From assembly GCA_039105265.1 (NCBI GenBank), contig JAPFFF010000012.1, positions 1,364,001-1,428,000 of the forward strand: a DNA stretch of 64,000 nt, read 5' to 3'. The notes below the pieces were generated by a model. That model had not been told where the DNA came from, searched no databases, and worked only from the letters and a program-made list of their open reading frames with translations. This DNA is from Tritrichomonas musculus (Eukaryota > Parabasalia > Tritrichomonadida > Tritrichomonadidae). A program made the position numbers and the translations under genes. This document shows positions 1 to 9,122 of the stretch, piece after piece. Position 1 is the first letter of the stretch, and the number at the start of each line of letters is the position of its first letter.

Positions 1-57
1 ATAGTCATAGACGTTTCTTGTAGTCATTTTCATCTGGATAAAAAATTCAATAAAAAA

Positions 58-492
58 TTAATAGATGTTATTTTGGGTAAAGATATGTTGGGTAGGTCCA
101 TATCGAATGTCTTGTTTATTATATTCTCTTGCTCTACCTTGCATTGGTGGTTTCTCAGGCTTCTTAAGATATTTTGGTAAGAGAGGTACTGGTTTATCTT
201 TTTCACCTATATGTCGATAAAAACCACCATCTGTAATACTAACAGGAGGTTCACGAACAGGTTTGGTTATATGTTCTCGAGTATCTGGAAATCTAACAGG
301 GTCCTCATGTTCAATAATCTGGGTAGGTGGTCGATTAATATATGGGTTGAAGGTTACAGAATAAGTATTAGTATTACTGAACACACCAAAATGTTGAAAC
401 TCTATGTCTTTATTTTTCATGGTAGCTTCATTATACATCATACCTTCTCTTCCAACAATCTCAGCATGTGGGCTTCTATAATCATTCGACAT
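58..492 (-). CDS. Polinton small protein, unknown function
   Basis: This is a 144-residue frame starting at ATG on the minus strand, 27 nt downstream of the capsid-type gene. It is rich in proline and charged residues, with no membrane helix and no motif I recognise. Its position next to the capsid-type gene suggests a minor structural or assembly protein, but that is inference from gene order only. Confidence 0.6.
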   Translation of the reverse strand: MSNDYRSPHAEIVGREGMMYNEATMKNKDIEFQHFGVFSNTNTYSVTFNPYINRPPTQIIEHEDPVRFPDTREHITKPVREPPVSITDGGFYRHIGEKDKPVPLLPKYLKKPEKPPMQGRAREYNKQDIRYGPTQHIFTQNNIY

Positions 493-519
493 TTTCTATA
501 AAATAAAATATACATCTTT

Positions 520-2202
520 TTACTCAGGGGTTGTTAAATCATAAGGACCAATACGTACTGATGGTGGCATACCATTTGGTCTAATTAAGATACTAATTGA
601 TATATCTGTTAATAAGCATAATAATGGAGGTGTATCTACTTCCTGTCTAAATGGATTATCTGCTTTTTGACTACATATCAATTCGAAGTTAATAGGTGCA
701 AGACTTGAAAGACCTTGTTGATATGTTCCATCTGTTTCAGTAGGAAGACCTATGAAGAATGAGGACCTATCATTTGGATAATAGCCTGTTGTGTTTTCAT
801 TATATTGATACTCATTCGCTAAACTTGCAATAACCTCTTTATTAAATCCATGTTGCTCTCCATTCATGTTCATTGCATTCTGGCAATATTCGAGGAACTC
901 TGGATACTTACCATTCGTACCAAATGCTTTAGCAGGAATATTATTGTAATTACCACAATTCATGTGAAATGCTTCAAACATAGGATTCTTGAAGTATGTC
1001 TTATGTGTATGCTTGAGTGGGAATAAGCAAAACATACTATCTACAAAATTAGGTGTAATAGTAATAGTTGCTTTATCTTGTTCATTATTAAGAGGTCTTG
1101 TACAAGTGTAAAATGACATAATCTGTGTTGGGAATGTAAGTGGATGTTGAGGGTTAGCATATCTTTGAACAAGTGCTGTATATACAGATTCATGAATACC
1201 AAAACAAGGTATAATACTCGCACATTCTTCAATGGAATAATCAACAACACTCCAAGTTCTCCAATCACTGTAAATAGTTCGGTCAACTCTTTCCTTAGTC
1301 TTGTTAGCTCCGTCAATTTCATATGCTCCTCCATGATTTTCACCAACAGGTGGAAGATTCTTGGGGTGATTAATCTTATCCATTGCTATTTTTTCGGTAC
1401 TTGTCCACATCCATATTGGTTCTCCAATAGGTCGAAATTCATTGGTAATTTCATCAACATTGAAGTCTTTCATTATATGTGGATTAGCAACCAAGCTCTT
1501 TTCAAAACCAACTGGACAATATACCATACCAGCTGTTGAAAAGTATAGACGTAATTCGATTTTACCTGCAAATGCTGGCAAGTACTTGATATTAGATAAA
1601 GGTAGGAATCGTCGCAAATCAATCTTTAATCTAATTGTTTCAGTGACAGAAGTCACATCTTTGTTAAGATTTGCAACAAAACCACATCTCCTTCCATGAG
1701 TATCATTCCAAATATCCTTATGTCTTGCTTTACTATATATATCAGCTCTTTTAGTAACTTCATTTGCACAACATGCAGTTAAAAAGGATTCTTCACATCC
1801 AAAGTTCTGGGTATAAAGCGTCATACCATTAGCTACAATTTCATACTTCTCAACAGCATCTCGAGCATCCTTAAAACCAAACCATACCTTACCAAAATTA
1901 TAACCACTGACATTTTCTAAATCACTTAGAATTGGCTTGTCTATTTTTATCATCACTCTCATATCTGCTCGAATAAATCCATTATATATATCAGCAGTAT
2001 TATGAGTATTAGGAGAGATAATACATGTTGTATAGGAACCACTCTTAATTGGTGGTGATGGTGAATACGAAGTTTGTGGATTTAATGAGTATGCCTTATT
2101 AGTATCACTAAGTGCTATGCAATTATCGACAACATCAAAGTAAGATGCAATCTGAGTACAAACCTCTGCTGAGGTTTTCATATAGGATTCCTTGTTAAGC
2201 AT
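520..2202 (-). CDS. Polinton major capsid-type protein
   Basis: This is a 560-residue protein with a mixed beta-type composition and no membrane helix, no Walker motif and no long low-complexity tract. Its length and its place beside the packaging ATPase match the double-jelly-roll major capsid protein of Polintons. I assign it by length, composition and gene order, not by a diagnostic motif. The ATG start lies 17 nt downstream of the preceding gene, as expected for the compact arrangement of this element. It belongs to the Polinton and is treated as part of a virus-like fossil. Confidence 0.6.
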   Translation of the reverse strand: MLNKESYMKTSAEVCTQIASYFDVVDNCIALSDTNKAYSLNPQTSYSPSPPIKSGSYTTCIISPNTHNTADIYNGFIRADMRVMIKIDKPILSDLENVSGYNFGKVWFGFKDARDAVEKYEIVANGMTLYTQNFGCEESFLTACCANEVTKRADIYSKARHKDIWNDTHGRRCGFVANLNKDVTSVTETIRLKIDLRRFLPLSNIKYLPAFAGKIELRLYFSTAGMVYCPVGFEKSLVANPHIMKDFNVDEITNEFRPIGEPIWMWTSTEKIAMDKINHPKNLPPVGENHGGAYEIDGANKTKERVDRTIYSDWRTWSVVDYSIEECASIIPCFGIHESVYTALVQRYANPQHPLTFPTQIMSFYTCTRPLNNEQDKATITITPNFVDSMFCLFPLKHTHKTYFKNPMFEAFHMNCGNYNNIPAKAFGTNGKYPEFLEYCQNAMNMNGEQHGFNKEVIASLANEYQYNENTTGYYPNDRSSFFIGLPTETDGTYQQGLSSLAPINFELICSQKADNPFRQEVDTPPLLCLLTDISISILIRPNGMPPSVRIGPYDLTTPE

Positions 2203-2219
2203 TTTAGATAGAAAAAAAT

Positions 2220-2771
2220 TTACATCATATCTTTAAAGATGCGATTTCTCCTACCAATAGGTCTCATAGGTATATATTGAGGTTGTTGTTCTTCTTCATA
2301 TTGTTGTGGCGGTTCTTCAGGAACATACTGTTGTCTTGGTTTACTCATCCTTTTATCAACAACCTCCTTTATCATACGTCTCTGTTCTTTCTTCTCTCGA
2401 CTTATCTTCATTTCTTCACCTAGTGATTTTAGCTGTTTTAGTATTTCCTCATTCACAGTAGGGTCATAAACTTGGCTTTGTTGAGTTTTTCGAGGTTTTG
2501 GAGGTTTTCGTGCAGCTTTCGAACTTATTGGCTTTCTTGGCTTTTCTTCAAGTTCCTCATGTTCTTCACTGTCTGAGTTTTCTTGAGTATCTTCATTATT
2601 TTCACTTTCTGAGTTTTCTTGATATTCTCGAGTTATTGGAGTTTTTCGCTGTTTTACAATATACTTGTCTTTGGTTTTTGTAGGTAAAACTTCCCAATCT
2701 GGGTCATCCCTTCCATTCAACCATTTATGAATAACTGCAAGTCTCTTAGAACCTGTTAGATGTTTTGACAT
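2220..2771 (-). CDS. Polinton charged low-complexity protein
   Basis: This is a 183-residue, strongly charged protein. The middle has Glu/Ser-rich acidic repeats followed by a Lys/Arg/Pro-rich stretch, and the C-terminal half is Gln/Glu/Pro-rich. No catalytic motif is visible. The N-terminus, with several Lys/Arg and a WLNGRDDPDWEVLP segment, could bind nucleic acid. It sits between the capsid-type gene and a Gly-rich small protein, so a virion-internal or scaffolding role is plausible but unproven. Confidence 0.5.
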   Translation of the reverse strand: MSKHLTGSKRLAVIHKWLNGRDDPDWEVLPTKTKDKYIVKQRKTPITREYQENSESENNEDTQENSDSEEHEELEEKPRKPISSKAARKPPKPRKTQQSQVYDPTVNEEILKQLKSLGEEMKISREKKEQRRMIKEVVDKRMSKPRQQYVPEEPPQQYEEEQQPQYIPMRPIGRRNRIFKDMM

Positions 2772-2818
2772 TTAAAATAAACTAAAAAGTCCAAAAATTT
2801 AGTTTTTTTGAGTTTTCA

Positions 2819-3274
2819 TTAGATGTAGGTTCTTGCCCGATTGTTGGTAGTAAAGTCACTCTCTTGTAATGATCTAGACGAAAATGCTGGCTTTTCAAGA
2901 GGTGCTCCAACTGATTCACCTTTTGCAGATTTATTAATTGATGATAAGGCAGTTTTCACTTTTCCATCTGGGACATATTTTAATGCTGTGTCAGCTATGT
3001 TTGCTAATTTATTTCTTGTACTATCGCTCAAGTAGCTTTCACCAAGACCTCTCGCAACTGAACCAATAACACCAGCATGCTTGGTTAATCCACCTGCTGA
3101 AGCATCTAATAGTTTACTTGCAAGACCTCCAGAGAAACTATCTGCTGCTCCCATTAATAACTTACCGCCTAGTCCTACTCCTCCTTTTATTATCTCTTGC
3201 CATGGAGAAAATTGTTGCTTTTTGGAATAATTTGGCTTCCAATAATCTTCTACTGAATGACGTTCAATTCCCAT
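2819..3274 (-). CDS. Polinton Gly/Ala-rich minor protein
   Basis: This is a 151-residue protein with a Gly/Ala/Leu/Ser-rich amphipathic stretch (about residues 28-80), preceded by a short SPWQEIIKGG segment and followed by a polar tail. Small Gly-rich proteins of this kind occur as minor virion components in Polintons and adenovirus-like systems. Here that is only an analogy. The gene lies between the charged protein and the packaging ATPase, with spacers under 50 nt on both sides. Confidence 0.5.
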   Translation of the reverse strand: MGIERHSVEDYWKPNYSKKQQFSPWQEIIKGGVGLGGKLLMGAADSFSGGLASKLLDASAGGLTKHAGVIGSVARGLGESYLSDSTRNKLANIADTALKYVPDGKVKTALSSINKSAKGESVGAPLEKPAFSSRSLQESDFTTNNRARTYI

Positions 3275-3291
3275 TTTTAAAAAATAAAAAA

Positions 3292-4158
3292 TTATTCGAA
3301 ATAGTACTTATTAGCAGAAATATTCATTACGAATTTTTCATGTGGTTCTTTATGTTGTAAGTATTCAGCTACTGTCTGCTTAGTATTTAATGAGTTATTA
3401 GTTTGTTGCAACAAGCTAGTAAAATCTTCCTCACTATATCCTGTATAACATATGATATCTGTTGCTAACCTTTTCGCATTCATATGAACAAATCGAATAG
3501 TTTGGATAGCCATGATACATGTTAAATTATAGTGACTTGTCTTGGTTAACAACTTGATAAATTCACTATTACCATTCTTTAATAAATCACTACCTGCACA
3601 ATCATCTAGTATCAATAATGTGTTATATGGATATGATGATGTTTCATATTTGACTAACTTATTGGCTATATATATAATTTTATCATTGAGCTCATTTAAA
3701 TGATGCTTCTCAATGAGCCTCCTCATTTCGTCATTGGTCTCTTTCATTCGAGATAATACATATTTGACAATGGCATAATACTTTATCTTTCTTCGAAGAT
3801 GTCTTTTAAGATAACTCATTAATTCTCTTTCCTTTACATAATCGATTCTTGATCGTATCTGTTTATTAAGTGTTTCAGCTGTTTTATCCATTTTACCAGA
3901 GCTTGAGCAAAATATTATCTTTTGGTAGTATGGATGTTTAAACAACCTCTCTGTTATCATAATATGTCTCCATATCCAAAAACTTTTACCAGCACCTGGT
4001 TTACCAATTAAAAAGTATATACCATTTGTGCTAAAAGGATAATCAGGTGATAATGGTTTAATCAAAGCACCATCTATCTCTTTCATGTTCTTCTGTAAGG
4101 TCTCTTTAATTAATGTTTCTACTTTATTTATTAGTTCTGCACTTGGAGGTTCATCCAT
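3292..4158 (-). CDS. Polinton genome-packaging ATPase (FtsK/A32-like)
   Basis: This 288-residue protein has a Walker A motif, GKPGAGKSF, at about residues 52-60 after a beta-strand (IYFLI). It has a Walker B strand, LLILDDCAGS, near residue 184, followed by a polar sensor-like region. This arrangement and length match the A32/FtsK-HerA packaging ATPases carried by Polintons, virophages and related viruses, which use ATP to drive DNA into the capsid. The gene sits between the Gly-rich minor protein and the integrase. The family call is firm; activity is not inferred. Confidence 0.85.
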   Translation of the reverse strand: MDEPPSAELINKVETLIKETLQKNMKEIDGALIKPLSPDYPFSTNGIYFLIGKPGAGKSFWIWRHIMITERLFKHPYYQKIIFCSSSGKMDKTAETLNKQIRSRIDYVKERELMSYLKRHLRRKIKYYAIVKYVLSRMKETNDEMRRLIEKHHLNELNDKIIYIANKLVKYETSSYPYNTLLILDDCAGSDLLKNGNSEFIKLLTKTSHYNLTCIMAIQTIRFVHMNAKRLATDIICYTGYSEEDFTSLLQQTNNSLNTKQTVAEYLQHKEPHEKFVMNISANKYYFE

Positions 4159-4168
4159 TTACAAATTT

Positions 4169-5245
4169 TTAAATGTATTTCATAATTTTATCTGGTATTG
4201 GTTTGCCCTCAACCTTTTGACCTGCTTTAATTTGTCGTTCATAATTTTTCTTTTGTTCCAACCAATATTGTCTTTCTGCTGTACCAAGTACTAATGGATT
4301 ACCTCTCCTTACACCTCTAATAGTTTGTCTAGCAAAGGCATCATCACCTTCGACTCCTTCCCATTTTAAATCATACTTACCAGTATCTTCATCAAAGTTA
4401 TATATTTGTTCAATAATACCTTCTTTACCTTCATTTAGTCTTTCAGCTACTTTAATCCTTTTGTCTCTTGTCCTTAACAACCTATATCCAGGGAATGAAC
4501 TAGTTGAACCATCTTTGGACCTGACCACAAACTGGTTACCTTTTTGCGAGTCAACTATATAAGACTCATTGGACAAATTACTTCTTCTTTTACCAAATGG
4601 TTCTTTTTCTAGTACTAACCTGACCTTCTCACCTGGATTAAAATGGTATGGATTAATGCGTGCATTCTTTTGTATGTACTTTATTTCATCCTCTGGAGTA
4701 ATATCATTAGGTGCTTTATTATCTAAAGACCTATGAGGAGAGTTGTTATATATGTTTACCAAATCATGCATCTCCTTTGGTTGAATAAACCTATTTTCAC
4801 TAATAGCATCTCTTATGGTTCTCATAAACCTATTAATAATGCCAAGTACATTATGGTTATTCTCAGTTGTTGTTCGGTATTTTATGTTCTTATCTCTCAT
4901 GAAGTCTAAGACTGTTGATGATAAATATGCTGCATCCTCATCACTTGTTATCGAATATACATGAGGTACATCATTAACAAATTTATGAAGTGCTGTTAAT
5001 ACTTCTCTTGCTCCTTTACCATTCATAGGATATGCATATGCTTTTCTGGTGTTGATATTGATGAACATTAGATAATTCAACCCACCTGCCTCTTTATTAT
5101 TAATGAAGGTATCCATTTGATAACCATGAGGATGTTTGGATACAATAGGAATAAATTGTGCTTTAGGTACTCTCTTATCATGTACTACTTTTTCATCAAA
5201 GTATTTCTTTGCTTCGTCTTCATTTAGATTCTCTTGTTTTGCCAT
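4169..5245 (-). CDS. Polinton integrase open frame (retroviral-type rve)
   Basis: The frame encodes a retroviral-type integrase core, with a beta-strand YLMFININTRKAYAYPM followed by a TSDEDAAYLS segment and a downstream helix with an INRFMRTIRD motif. After it come a proline/charged region and a small barrel-like C-terminal domain near residue 200 and beyond. Polintons use this enzyme to insert their DNA, producing a short target duplication. The start given is the first ATG of the frame. It belongs to the Polinton fossil, so its intactness is not detailed here. Confidence 0.8.
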   Translation of the reverse strand: MAKQENLNEDEAKKYFDEKVVHDKRVPKAQFIPIVSKHPHGYQMDTFINNKEAGGLNYLMFININTRKAYAYPMNGKGAREVLTALHKFVNDVPHVYSITSDEDAAYLSSTVLDFMRDKNIKYRTTTENNHNVLGIINRFMRTIRDAISENRFIQPKEMHDLVNIYNNSPHRSLDNKAPNDITPEDEIKYIQKNARINPYHFNPGEKVRLVLEKEPFGKRRSNLSNESYIVDSQKGNQFVVRSKDGSTSSFPGYRLLRTRDKRIKVAERLNEGKEGIIEQIYNFDEDTGKYDLKWEGVEGDDAFARQTIRGVRRGNPLVLGTAERQYWLEQKKNYERQIKAGQKVEGKPIPDKIMKYI

Positions 5246-5329
5246 GCTAAGGTATTTGTCCAAGGTCTTCCATTTAGCTTTGTTGTATCATTTTTCATAT
5301 GGGCTTGGTTCTTCTTTACTCATTTATTT

Positions 5330-5959
5330 TTAAATAAACATCTTATCGTATTGAAGGAATTGCATTTCGATTACAAATGAATCATTTGGAGGTAGTTTTG
5401 TTGGACAATTATAATGGGCATCACTATAGAAGTCTATCCAAAACCTTTGGTCCATTGAGTTTAACTTGAAGTACTTAATCGGACTATATTCAACATCACT
5501 ATCTCCAATATAGTTATGTAATGCTTGTTCACCTATCGATGAATATATTTTGCATGATTGTCTGTCCCATATATTATCAAATATTAATGTCTTACTCCAT
5601 GTTTGATATTTTTCTGGTTTATTTTGAAATATGCCATTACCTATATTAAACACATCTGCAAAGTCATCATTCCAGGATTTAAGTTGGAAAAAGTTCATAT
5701 ATGGTGCAGTATACTCCCAATCTCGTTCATTCTTACTATTGGTATAGTAGTATTTATTGTTCTCTGCTTTATTTCTTTCTGTATAAATGATTTCATGAAA
5801 ACCATTTTTATCATAGTATCCATCGGTTTGTATATCTCTATCCTGTATATCATCATCATTTTGAACAAATTTGTCTAATGTTGAAGTTTTAATGTATGAC
5901 TTGAATGCACGATTAACTGCATCAAAAATCCACGTAAATCTCCATCGACTGACACCCAA
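5330..5959 (-). CDS. Polinton open frame, possible minor capsid part
   Basis: This frame of up to about 209 codons lacks an early ATG. It is rich in aromatic and Asp/Asn residues (for example NIWDRQSCKIYSS and a C-terminal FVIEMQFLQYDKMFI), which suggests a compact beta-structured protein. It overlaps the next frame. The position between integrase and protease is compatible with a penton-like minor capsid protein, but no motif proves it. Confidence 0.4.
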   Translation of the reverse strand: MGVSRWRFTWIFDAVNRAFKSYIKTSTLDKFVQNDDDIQDRDIQTDGYYDKNGFHEIIYTERNKAENNKYYYTNSKNERDWEYTAPYMNFFQLKSWNDDFADVFNIGNGIFQNKPEKYQTWSKTLIFDNIWDRQSCKIYSSIGEQALHNYIGDSDVEYSPIKYFKLNSMDQRFWIDFYSDAHYNCPTKLPPNDSFVIEMQFLQYDKMFI

Positions 5960-6330
5960 TCAATGACTTTGAAGCACCCATATTCATGATTTGAACCAGT
6001 TATATAGTCTTCTTTTAGTGTTCCATCATTCCATGTTCCACCACAAACAAACTCATATGTTTTCTTATGTATCTTATATATTTCAATCTCTACTTCCATT
6101 TTGCGTCTTCTCTTAATGATATGTGCTGAACGAACGCCAACAATAGATTCCCCTTTGTTTGCAGTTGACCATTCTGGTGGGAAATTAAACCAATACCTAT
6201 TAAACTTAGCTTTATCATGTTGAGCATCCTCAAGGAAGTAGGCTGTTTCGATTGGAAGAGGTGTATTACCATCATTAACTATATTATCTCGATTAGGATA
6301 TAAAGTGTTAACACTTGGTGGTAATTCCAT
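5875..6330 (-). CDS. Polinton open frame, possible minor capsid part
   Basis: This 151-codon frame starts at ATG 24 nt downstream of the protease gene. Its N-terminal half contains an ordered-looking segment (FNFPPEWSTANKGESIVGVRS) followed by Lys/Arg-rich strands. The start, with a run of hydrophobic and proline residues, resembles structural proteins of this element class. No function can be assigned from motifs. Confidence 0.4.
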   Translation of the reverse strand: MELPPSVNTLYPNRDNIVNDGNTPLPIETAYFLEDAQHDKAKFNRYWFNFPPEWSTANKGESIVGVRSAHIIKRRRKMEVEIEIYKIHKKTYEFVCGGTWNDGTLKEDYITGSNHEYGCFKVIDWVSVDGDLRGFLMQLIVHSSHTLKLQH

Positions 6331-6354
6331 TTCGAGTTGAATAAAAAGTCTTTA

Positions 6355-7950
6355 TTAATATACAACACCTGTTTCTAATTCATTGTTTTGAAGTTCTCGG
6401 AGTATTCTCTTTCTAATATCTGGTATATTGCGTTGTTTAAACTTACCATTTCCTTCATGCAAAAAGGTACGACAAGATTCCATTAGAAACACTCCACAAT
6501 CCTTGTTATTCCTTTGACTAGGTACATCATAATATTTTGCTTTTAACTTACCTGTTGCTGAAATATTGATCCACTTATTAAGTGTCTTTACCTCTGGTGC
6601 CATTGACTTATTCTCAGAGTCATAGCATTCGATTATTTTCTTTGAATATCGAACAATACATAAAACCCAATGTTCTCCATCTGAGCAAATGGGGACAAAT
6701 ACTTTATCGAACTTTGAAAATGACTGTTTACCTGAGATAGGACTTTTCATCAGTTCATGTATTTTTTCATTATCATTAGTCTCATATGCTATAGAAAGGA
6801 GGGTATAAAATGCAGTAGGTAAAACCAATATTTTCTTTTTATCAAACTCTGCCTCATTTTGACCAGGTTGTTTATTCAATCTCTTTCCTTTTTCATATAG
6901 AAGTTTCAAGTAGTCATCAATAACATCTTCGTCTATATTTTCATCATTGACTAAACTCCTCCAATCATGAATCCTATTATGTCCTTGGTCTACTGTATAC
7001 TCTCCTGCCTTCTGTGGTGTCATACGAGGTTGTCTTGGAGGAGGACTAGTACCTCGAGAGGTATGTGATGATGGAAACTGTGGAGGTGGTGATGAAGGAG
7101 GAGGAGGTGGTGGAGGTGGAGGTGAACGAGGTGGTGGAGGTGAAGGTGAATGAGAAGGAGGAGGAGGTGAAGGTGAAGGTGAACGAGGTCGTTTTGATTT
7201 TGTCTTAGATCGTTTTGATTTTTTCTTAGGTCTATCATCCTCGTCTAAATTTGTACTACTTTGAAGTAAAAGTTGAATTCTGTTTTGATTTTGATCCCTT
7301 GTTGGTGGCTCAACATTTGTGGGTCGGTTCCTACCGATTTTCCTAAGGTTAAGATGATAATCATTTCGATTTAAAGTTGGAGGTCTGGGTAATGGAGCCA
7401 ATTCTGGTATATCATCTGTTTGAATACCTCTAGTTTTATATTCTTTCTTATCACTTTTCAATGTTCTTTCTTTCATCTGCTCTCTCAGTTCTCTAGCTGC
7501 TTGTTTTTCCTCCTCAGTCTTCATTCGAGATATCCTTATGTTGATAATATCATAATGTAATTTTATCTCTGTTAATATACCTTGATCTGATTCTTGGAGA
7601 GTATATTGATATGGCTTTAATACTGTTATGTAAAGCCCATGTTCATCTTTATCATCTTGATTTTTCTTAATAGCAAACACACAACCTGTAAATTTTGCTC
7701 TTGGTCTCTCTCTCTTGAGTCTATTAGCAAATTCAAGTACGTCTTTAAAAGCTATACTAGTATTTAAATATGTCTCATATAATTTTTGTAGATTTATTTG
7801 ATTATTAGAGAACTTCCATATAGTTTGACCCAAACCTCTTGTTAATCTTGCAACATCTCTATCAACTAGTTTAGGTCGAAATTTAATAGTACCTTGTAAT
7901 AGTTGTATTTTATTGTTAGGTTTTGTTTGTGTACCTACATCACTTGTCAT
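6355..7950 (-). CDS. Polinton cysteine protease (Ulp1/adenain-like) with Pro-rich linker
   Basis: This 531-residue protein has three parts. The N-terminal ~190 residues are charged and of unknown fold. A central Lys/Arg then Pro/Ser-rich linker (about residues 240-310) follows. The C-terminal ~200 residues carry the Ulp1/adenain pattern: a catalytic His in EHWVLCIVRY, an acidic residue in ECYDSEN and the nucleophile in DCGVFLMESC. In Polintons this enzyme is thought to mature virion proteins. The fused long N-terminal region and Pro-rich linker make it larger than a minimal adenain. The protease call rests on the ordered His-Asp-Cys motifs. Confidence 0.82.
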   Translation of the reverse strand: MTSDVGTQTKPNNKIQLLQGTIKFRPKLVDRDVARLTRGLGQTIWKFSNNQINLQKLYETYLNTSIAFKDVLEFANRLKRERPRAKFTGCVFAIKKNQDDKDEHGLYITVLKPYQYTLQESDQGILTEIKLHYDIINIRISRMKTEEEKQAARELREQMKERTLKSDKKEYKTRGIQTDDIPELAPLPRPPTLNRNDYHLNLRKIGRNRPTNVEPPTRDQNQNRIQLLLQSSTNLDEDDRPKKKSKRSKTKSKRPRSPSPSPPPPSHSPSPPPPRSPPPPPPPPPSSPPPQFPSSHTSRGTSPPPRQPRMTPQKAGEYTVDQGHNRIHDWRSLVNDENIDEDVIDDYLKLLYEKGKRLNKQPGQNEAEFDKKKILVLPTAFYTLLSIAYETNDNEKIHELMKSPISGKQSFSKFDKVFVPICSDGEHWVLCIVRYSKKIIECYDSENKSMAPEVKTLNKWINISATGKLKAKYYDVPSQRNNKDCGVFLMESCRTFLHEGNGKFKQRNIPDIRKRILRELQNNELETGVVY

Positions 7951-7991
7951 TTAAAAATCAAATAAAAGAAAGAAGAAGAAGATGTTGTTTA

Positions 7992-8231
7992 TTAATGAAG
8001 GTTATCAAGGCTGCTGTTGATATCATCAACGTTGACTTTCATATTTGCAAGGTCATCAATGACAGAATCGAGTTTTAAGGATAGAAGGTTGACCCTATTA
8101 AGAAACTCATCAAGTCGTTGGTTGAGTTGATCAATTTGGAGCAACAAGTAAGTTTCAAGCTTTTGCTTTTCATCCATGATTTTAGCGTTGAGCATTTCAG
8201 TGGTCAATCGTATCTTCTTATCGAGATTCAT
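7992..8231 (-). CDS. Polinton small coiled-coil protein
   Basis: This is a 79-residue protein starting at ATG. It is almost entirely a Leu/Asp/Lys heptad-like helix (LLLQIDQLNQRLDEFLNR and following), predicted as a coiled coil. It lies 41 nt downstream of nothing recognisable on its own strand and just upstream of the protease gene. It may be a trimeric fibre, scaffold or oligomerisation protein; there is no direct evidence. Confidence 0.5.
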   Translation of the reverse strand: MNLDKKIRLTTEMLNAKIMDEKQKLETYLLLQIDQLNQRLDEFLNRVNLLSLKLDSVIDDLANMKVNVDDINSSLDNLH

Positions 8232-8297
8232 CAAAGAAAAAAGTGAAATGACTAAATATTTTTCTATTGTTCATTTCATTTTTTTATTTCTGTATAA

Positions 8298-8561
8298 ATG
8301 GCTTATTACATGACCATAAAAGAGCGTATATATATCCTCTATAAAATAGTATCTAACCTCTATGAATATAGATGTGAGACTAATGAGGGAGTATGTAATA
8401 TTTTAATTAATAAGATAAAAGAGTTAGCTGCTGAGTATTTCGAACCTGAATTTCTTGGTGTAATGATGAAAGATGGTGATTTGGAATTTATCGACCAAAT
8501 AGAACATTTTGCCTTTGAGTTCTTAGAGTACCAAATATCTAATCTGCCCTCGCATTTATAA
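8298..8561 (+). CDS. Small plus-strand protein in the Polinton, unknown
   Basis: This 87-residue ATG-started frame is the only plus-strand gene in this part of the element. It is helical, with acidic and aromatic residues, and shows no motif I recognise. It converges on the HNH-type gene and the two 3' ends overlap by about 23 nt. It could be a small accessory gene or a chance frame. Confidence 0.4.
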   Translation: MAYYMTIKERIYILYKIVSNLYEYRCETNEGVCNILINKIKELAAEYFEPEFLGVMMKDGDLEFIDQIEHFAFEFLEYQISNLPSHL

Positions 8562-8874
8562 TTTTGGGCATATCCCTGTTATAGTTACTATCAGTTGGGG
8601 TTACCCATCTTAATTTGCTTAGATGGTAGTCAGCCCTATTCCTATTGATATGGTCTACCTCTATTTTATGTTGTGGGTCATCATTAGGTATGAACTGTCT
8701 TGCTATAAGTACATGTTTCAAGTAGTAGTTGCCATTTAGACATACTCGTATATACCCCTTTATATGTTTTGCATCTTTGCATATAAAATGATTACTCTTA
8801 CGTCTTATAGTAAAGGGGTACCTATTCAGTATCTCATAGTCGTTAGTAAAGCCTTTGAGTGGTACAAATGACAT
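8539..8874 (-). CDS. HNH/NUMOD-type endonuclease-like protein in the Polinton
   Basis: This is a 111-residue protein. Residues ~1-55 resemble a NUMOD4/AP2-like DNA-binding start (YPFTIRRKSNHFICKD, then GYIRVCLNGNYYLKHVLIAR). The C-terminal half has the HNH_3 pattern HKIEVDHINRNRADYHLSKL followed by RWVT and an Asn-rich end. Such phage-type homing-like nucleases are often carried by large viruses and Mavericks. It is the last gene before the element's non-coding end. The call rests on the VDHIN-R-D-N-pattern. Confidence 0.72.
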   Translation of the reverse strand: MSFVPLKGFTNDYEILNRYPFTIRRKSNHFICKDAKHIKGYIRVCLNGNYYLKHVLIARQFIPNDDPQHKIEVDHINRNRADYHLSKLRWVTPTDSNYNRDMPKIINARAD

Positions 8875-9122
8875 TTACATATAGAAAGAAATAGGTACGA
8901 GATTCTCGGGGCAGGTACCTGTGCCGTTTCATAGATGGGCGGTTGTGGGGTGGGGTACCTGTGCCGTTTCATTGATGGTAGGCGTTGAGGTGGGTGGGTG
9001 GGATAACATGAAAAGAAGAAGAAGAATTTTTTTTTTTATTTTTCTTTTCTTTTCTTTTTCTTTTCTTTTTTGACTAGTTCGTGTTGACGGTGTGGGTGCC
9101 AGCCCCACCGGAAACCGACTAG
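8875..9122. repeat. Non-coding terminus of the Polinton: GC-rich direct repeats, pyrimidine tract, hairpin
   Basis: This stretch is far richer in G and C than its surroundings. Two copies of a ~25-nt direct repeat (GGTACCTGTGCCGTTTCAT, then A or T, then GATGG) lie at 8914-8938 and 8954-8978. A long T/C tract follows at about 9031-9070. Next is a short palindromic block containing GTGGGTGCCAGCCCCAC, flanked by two ACTAGT hexamers at 9073-9078 and 9118-9123. I read it as the terminal region of the Polinton, but the matching terminal repeat is outside the window. Confidence 0.45.

Larger units (their letters stand above)
1..9122. mobile_element. Polinton/Maverick element, one end; the rest lies beyond the left window edge
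   Basis: A block of tightly packed open frames, nearly all on the minus strand, contains the set that defines Polintons (Mavericks): a large capsid-type protein, an FtsK/A32-like packaging ATPase, a retroviral-type integrase and an Ulp1/adenain-like cysteine protease. The protein-primed DNA polymerase B of the family is not seen and may lie left of position 1. The inner boundary is placed at about 9122, where a transposase reading frame begins without its N-terminus. The terminal inverted repeat cannot be confirmed because the other end is outside the window. Most frames are long and open, so the copy looks young. It shows perhaps one or two breaks in this part. Such elements are abundant in trichomonad genomes. 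The boundary is inference. Confidence 0.88.
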
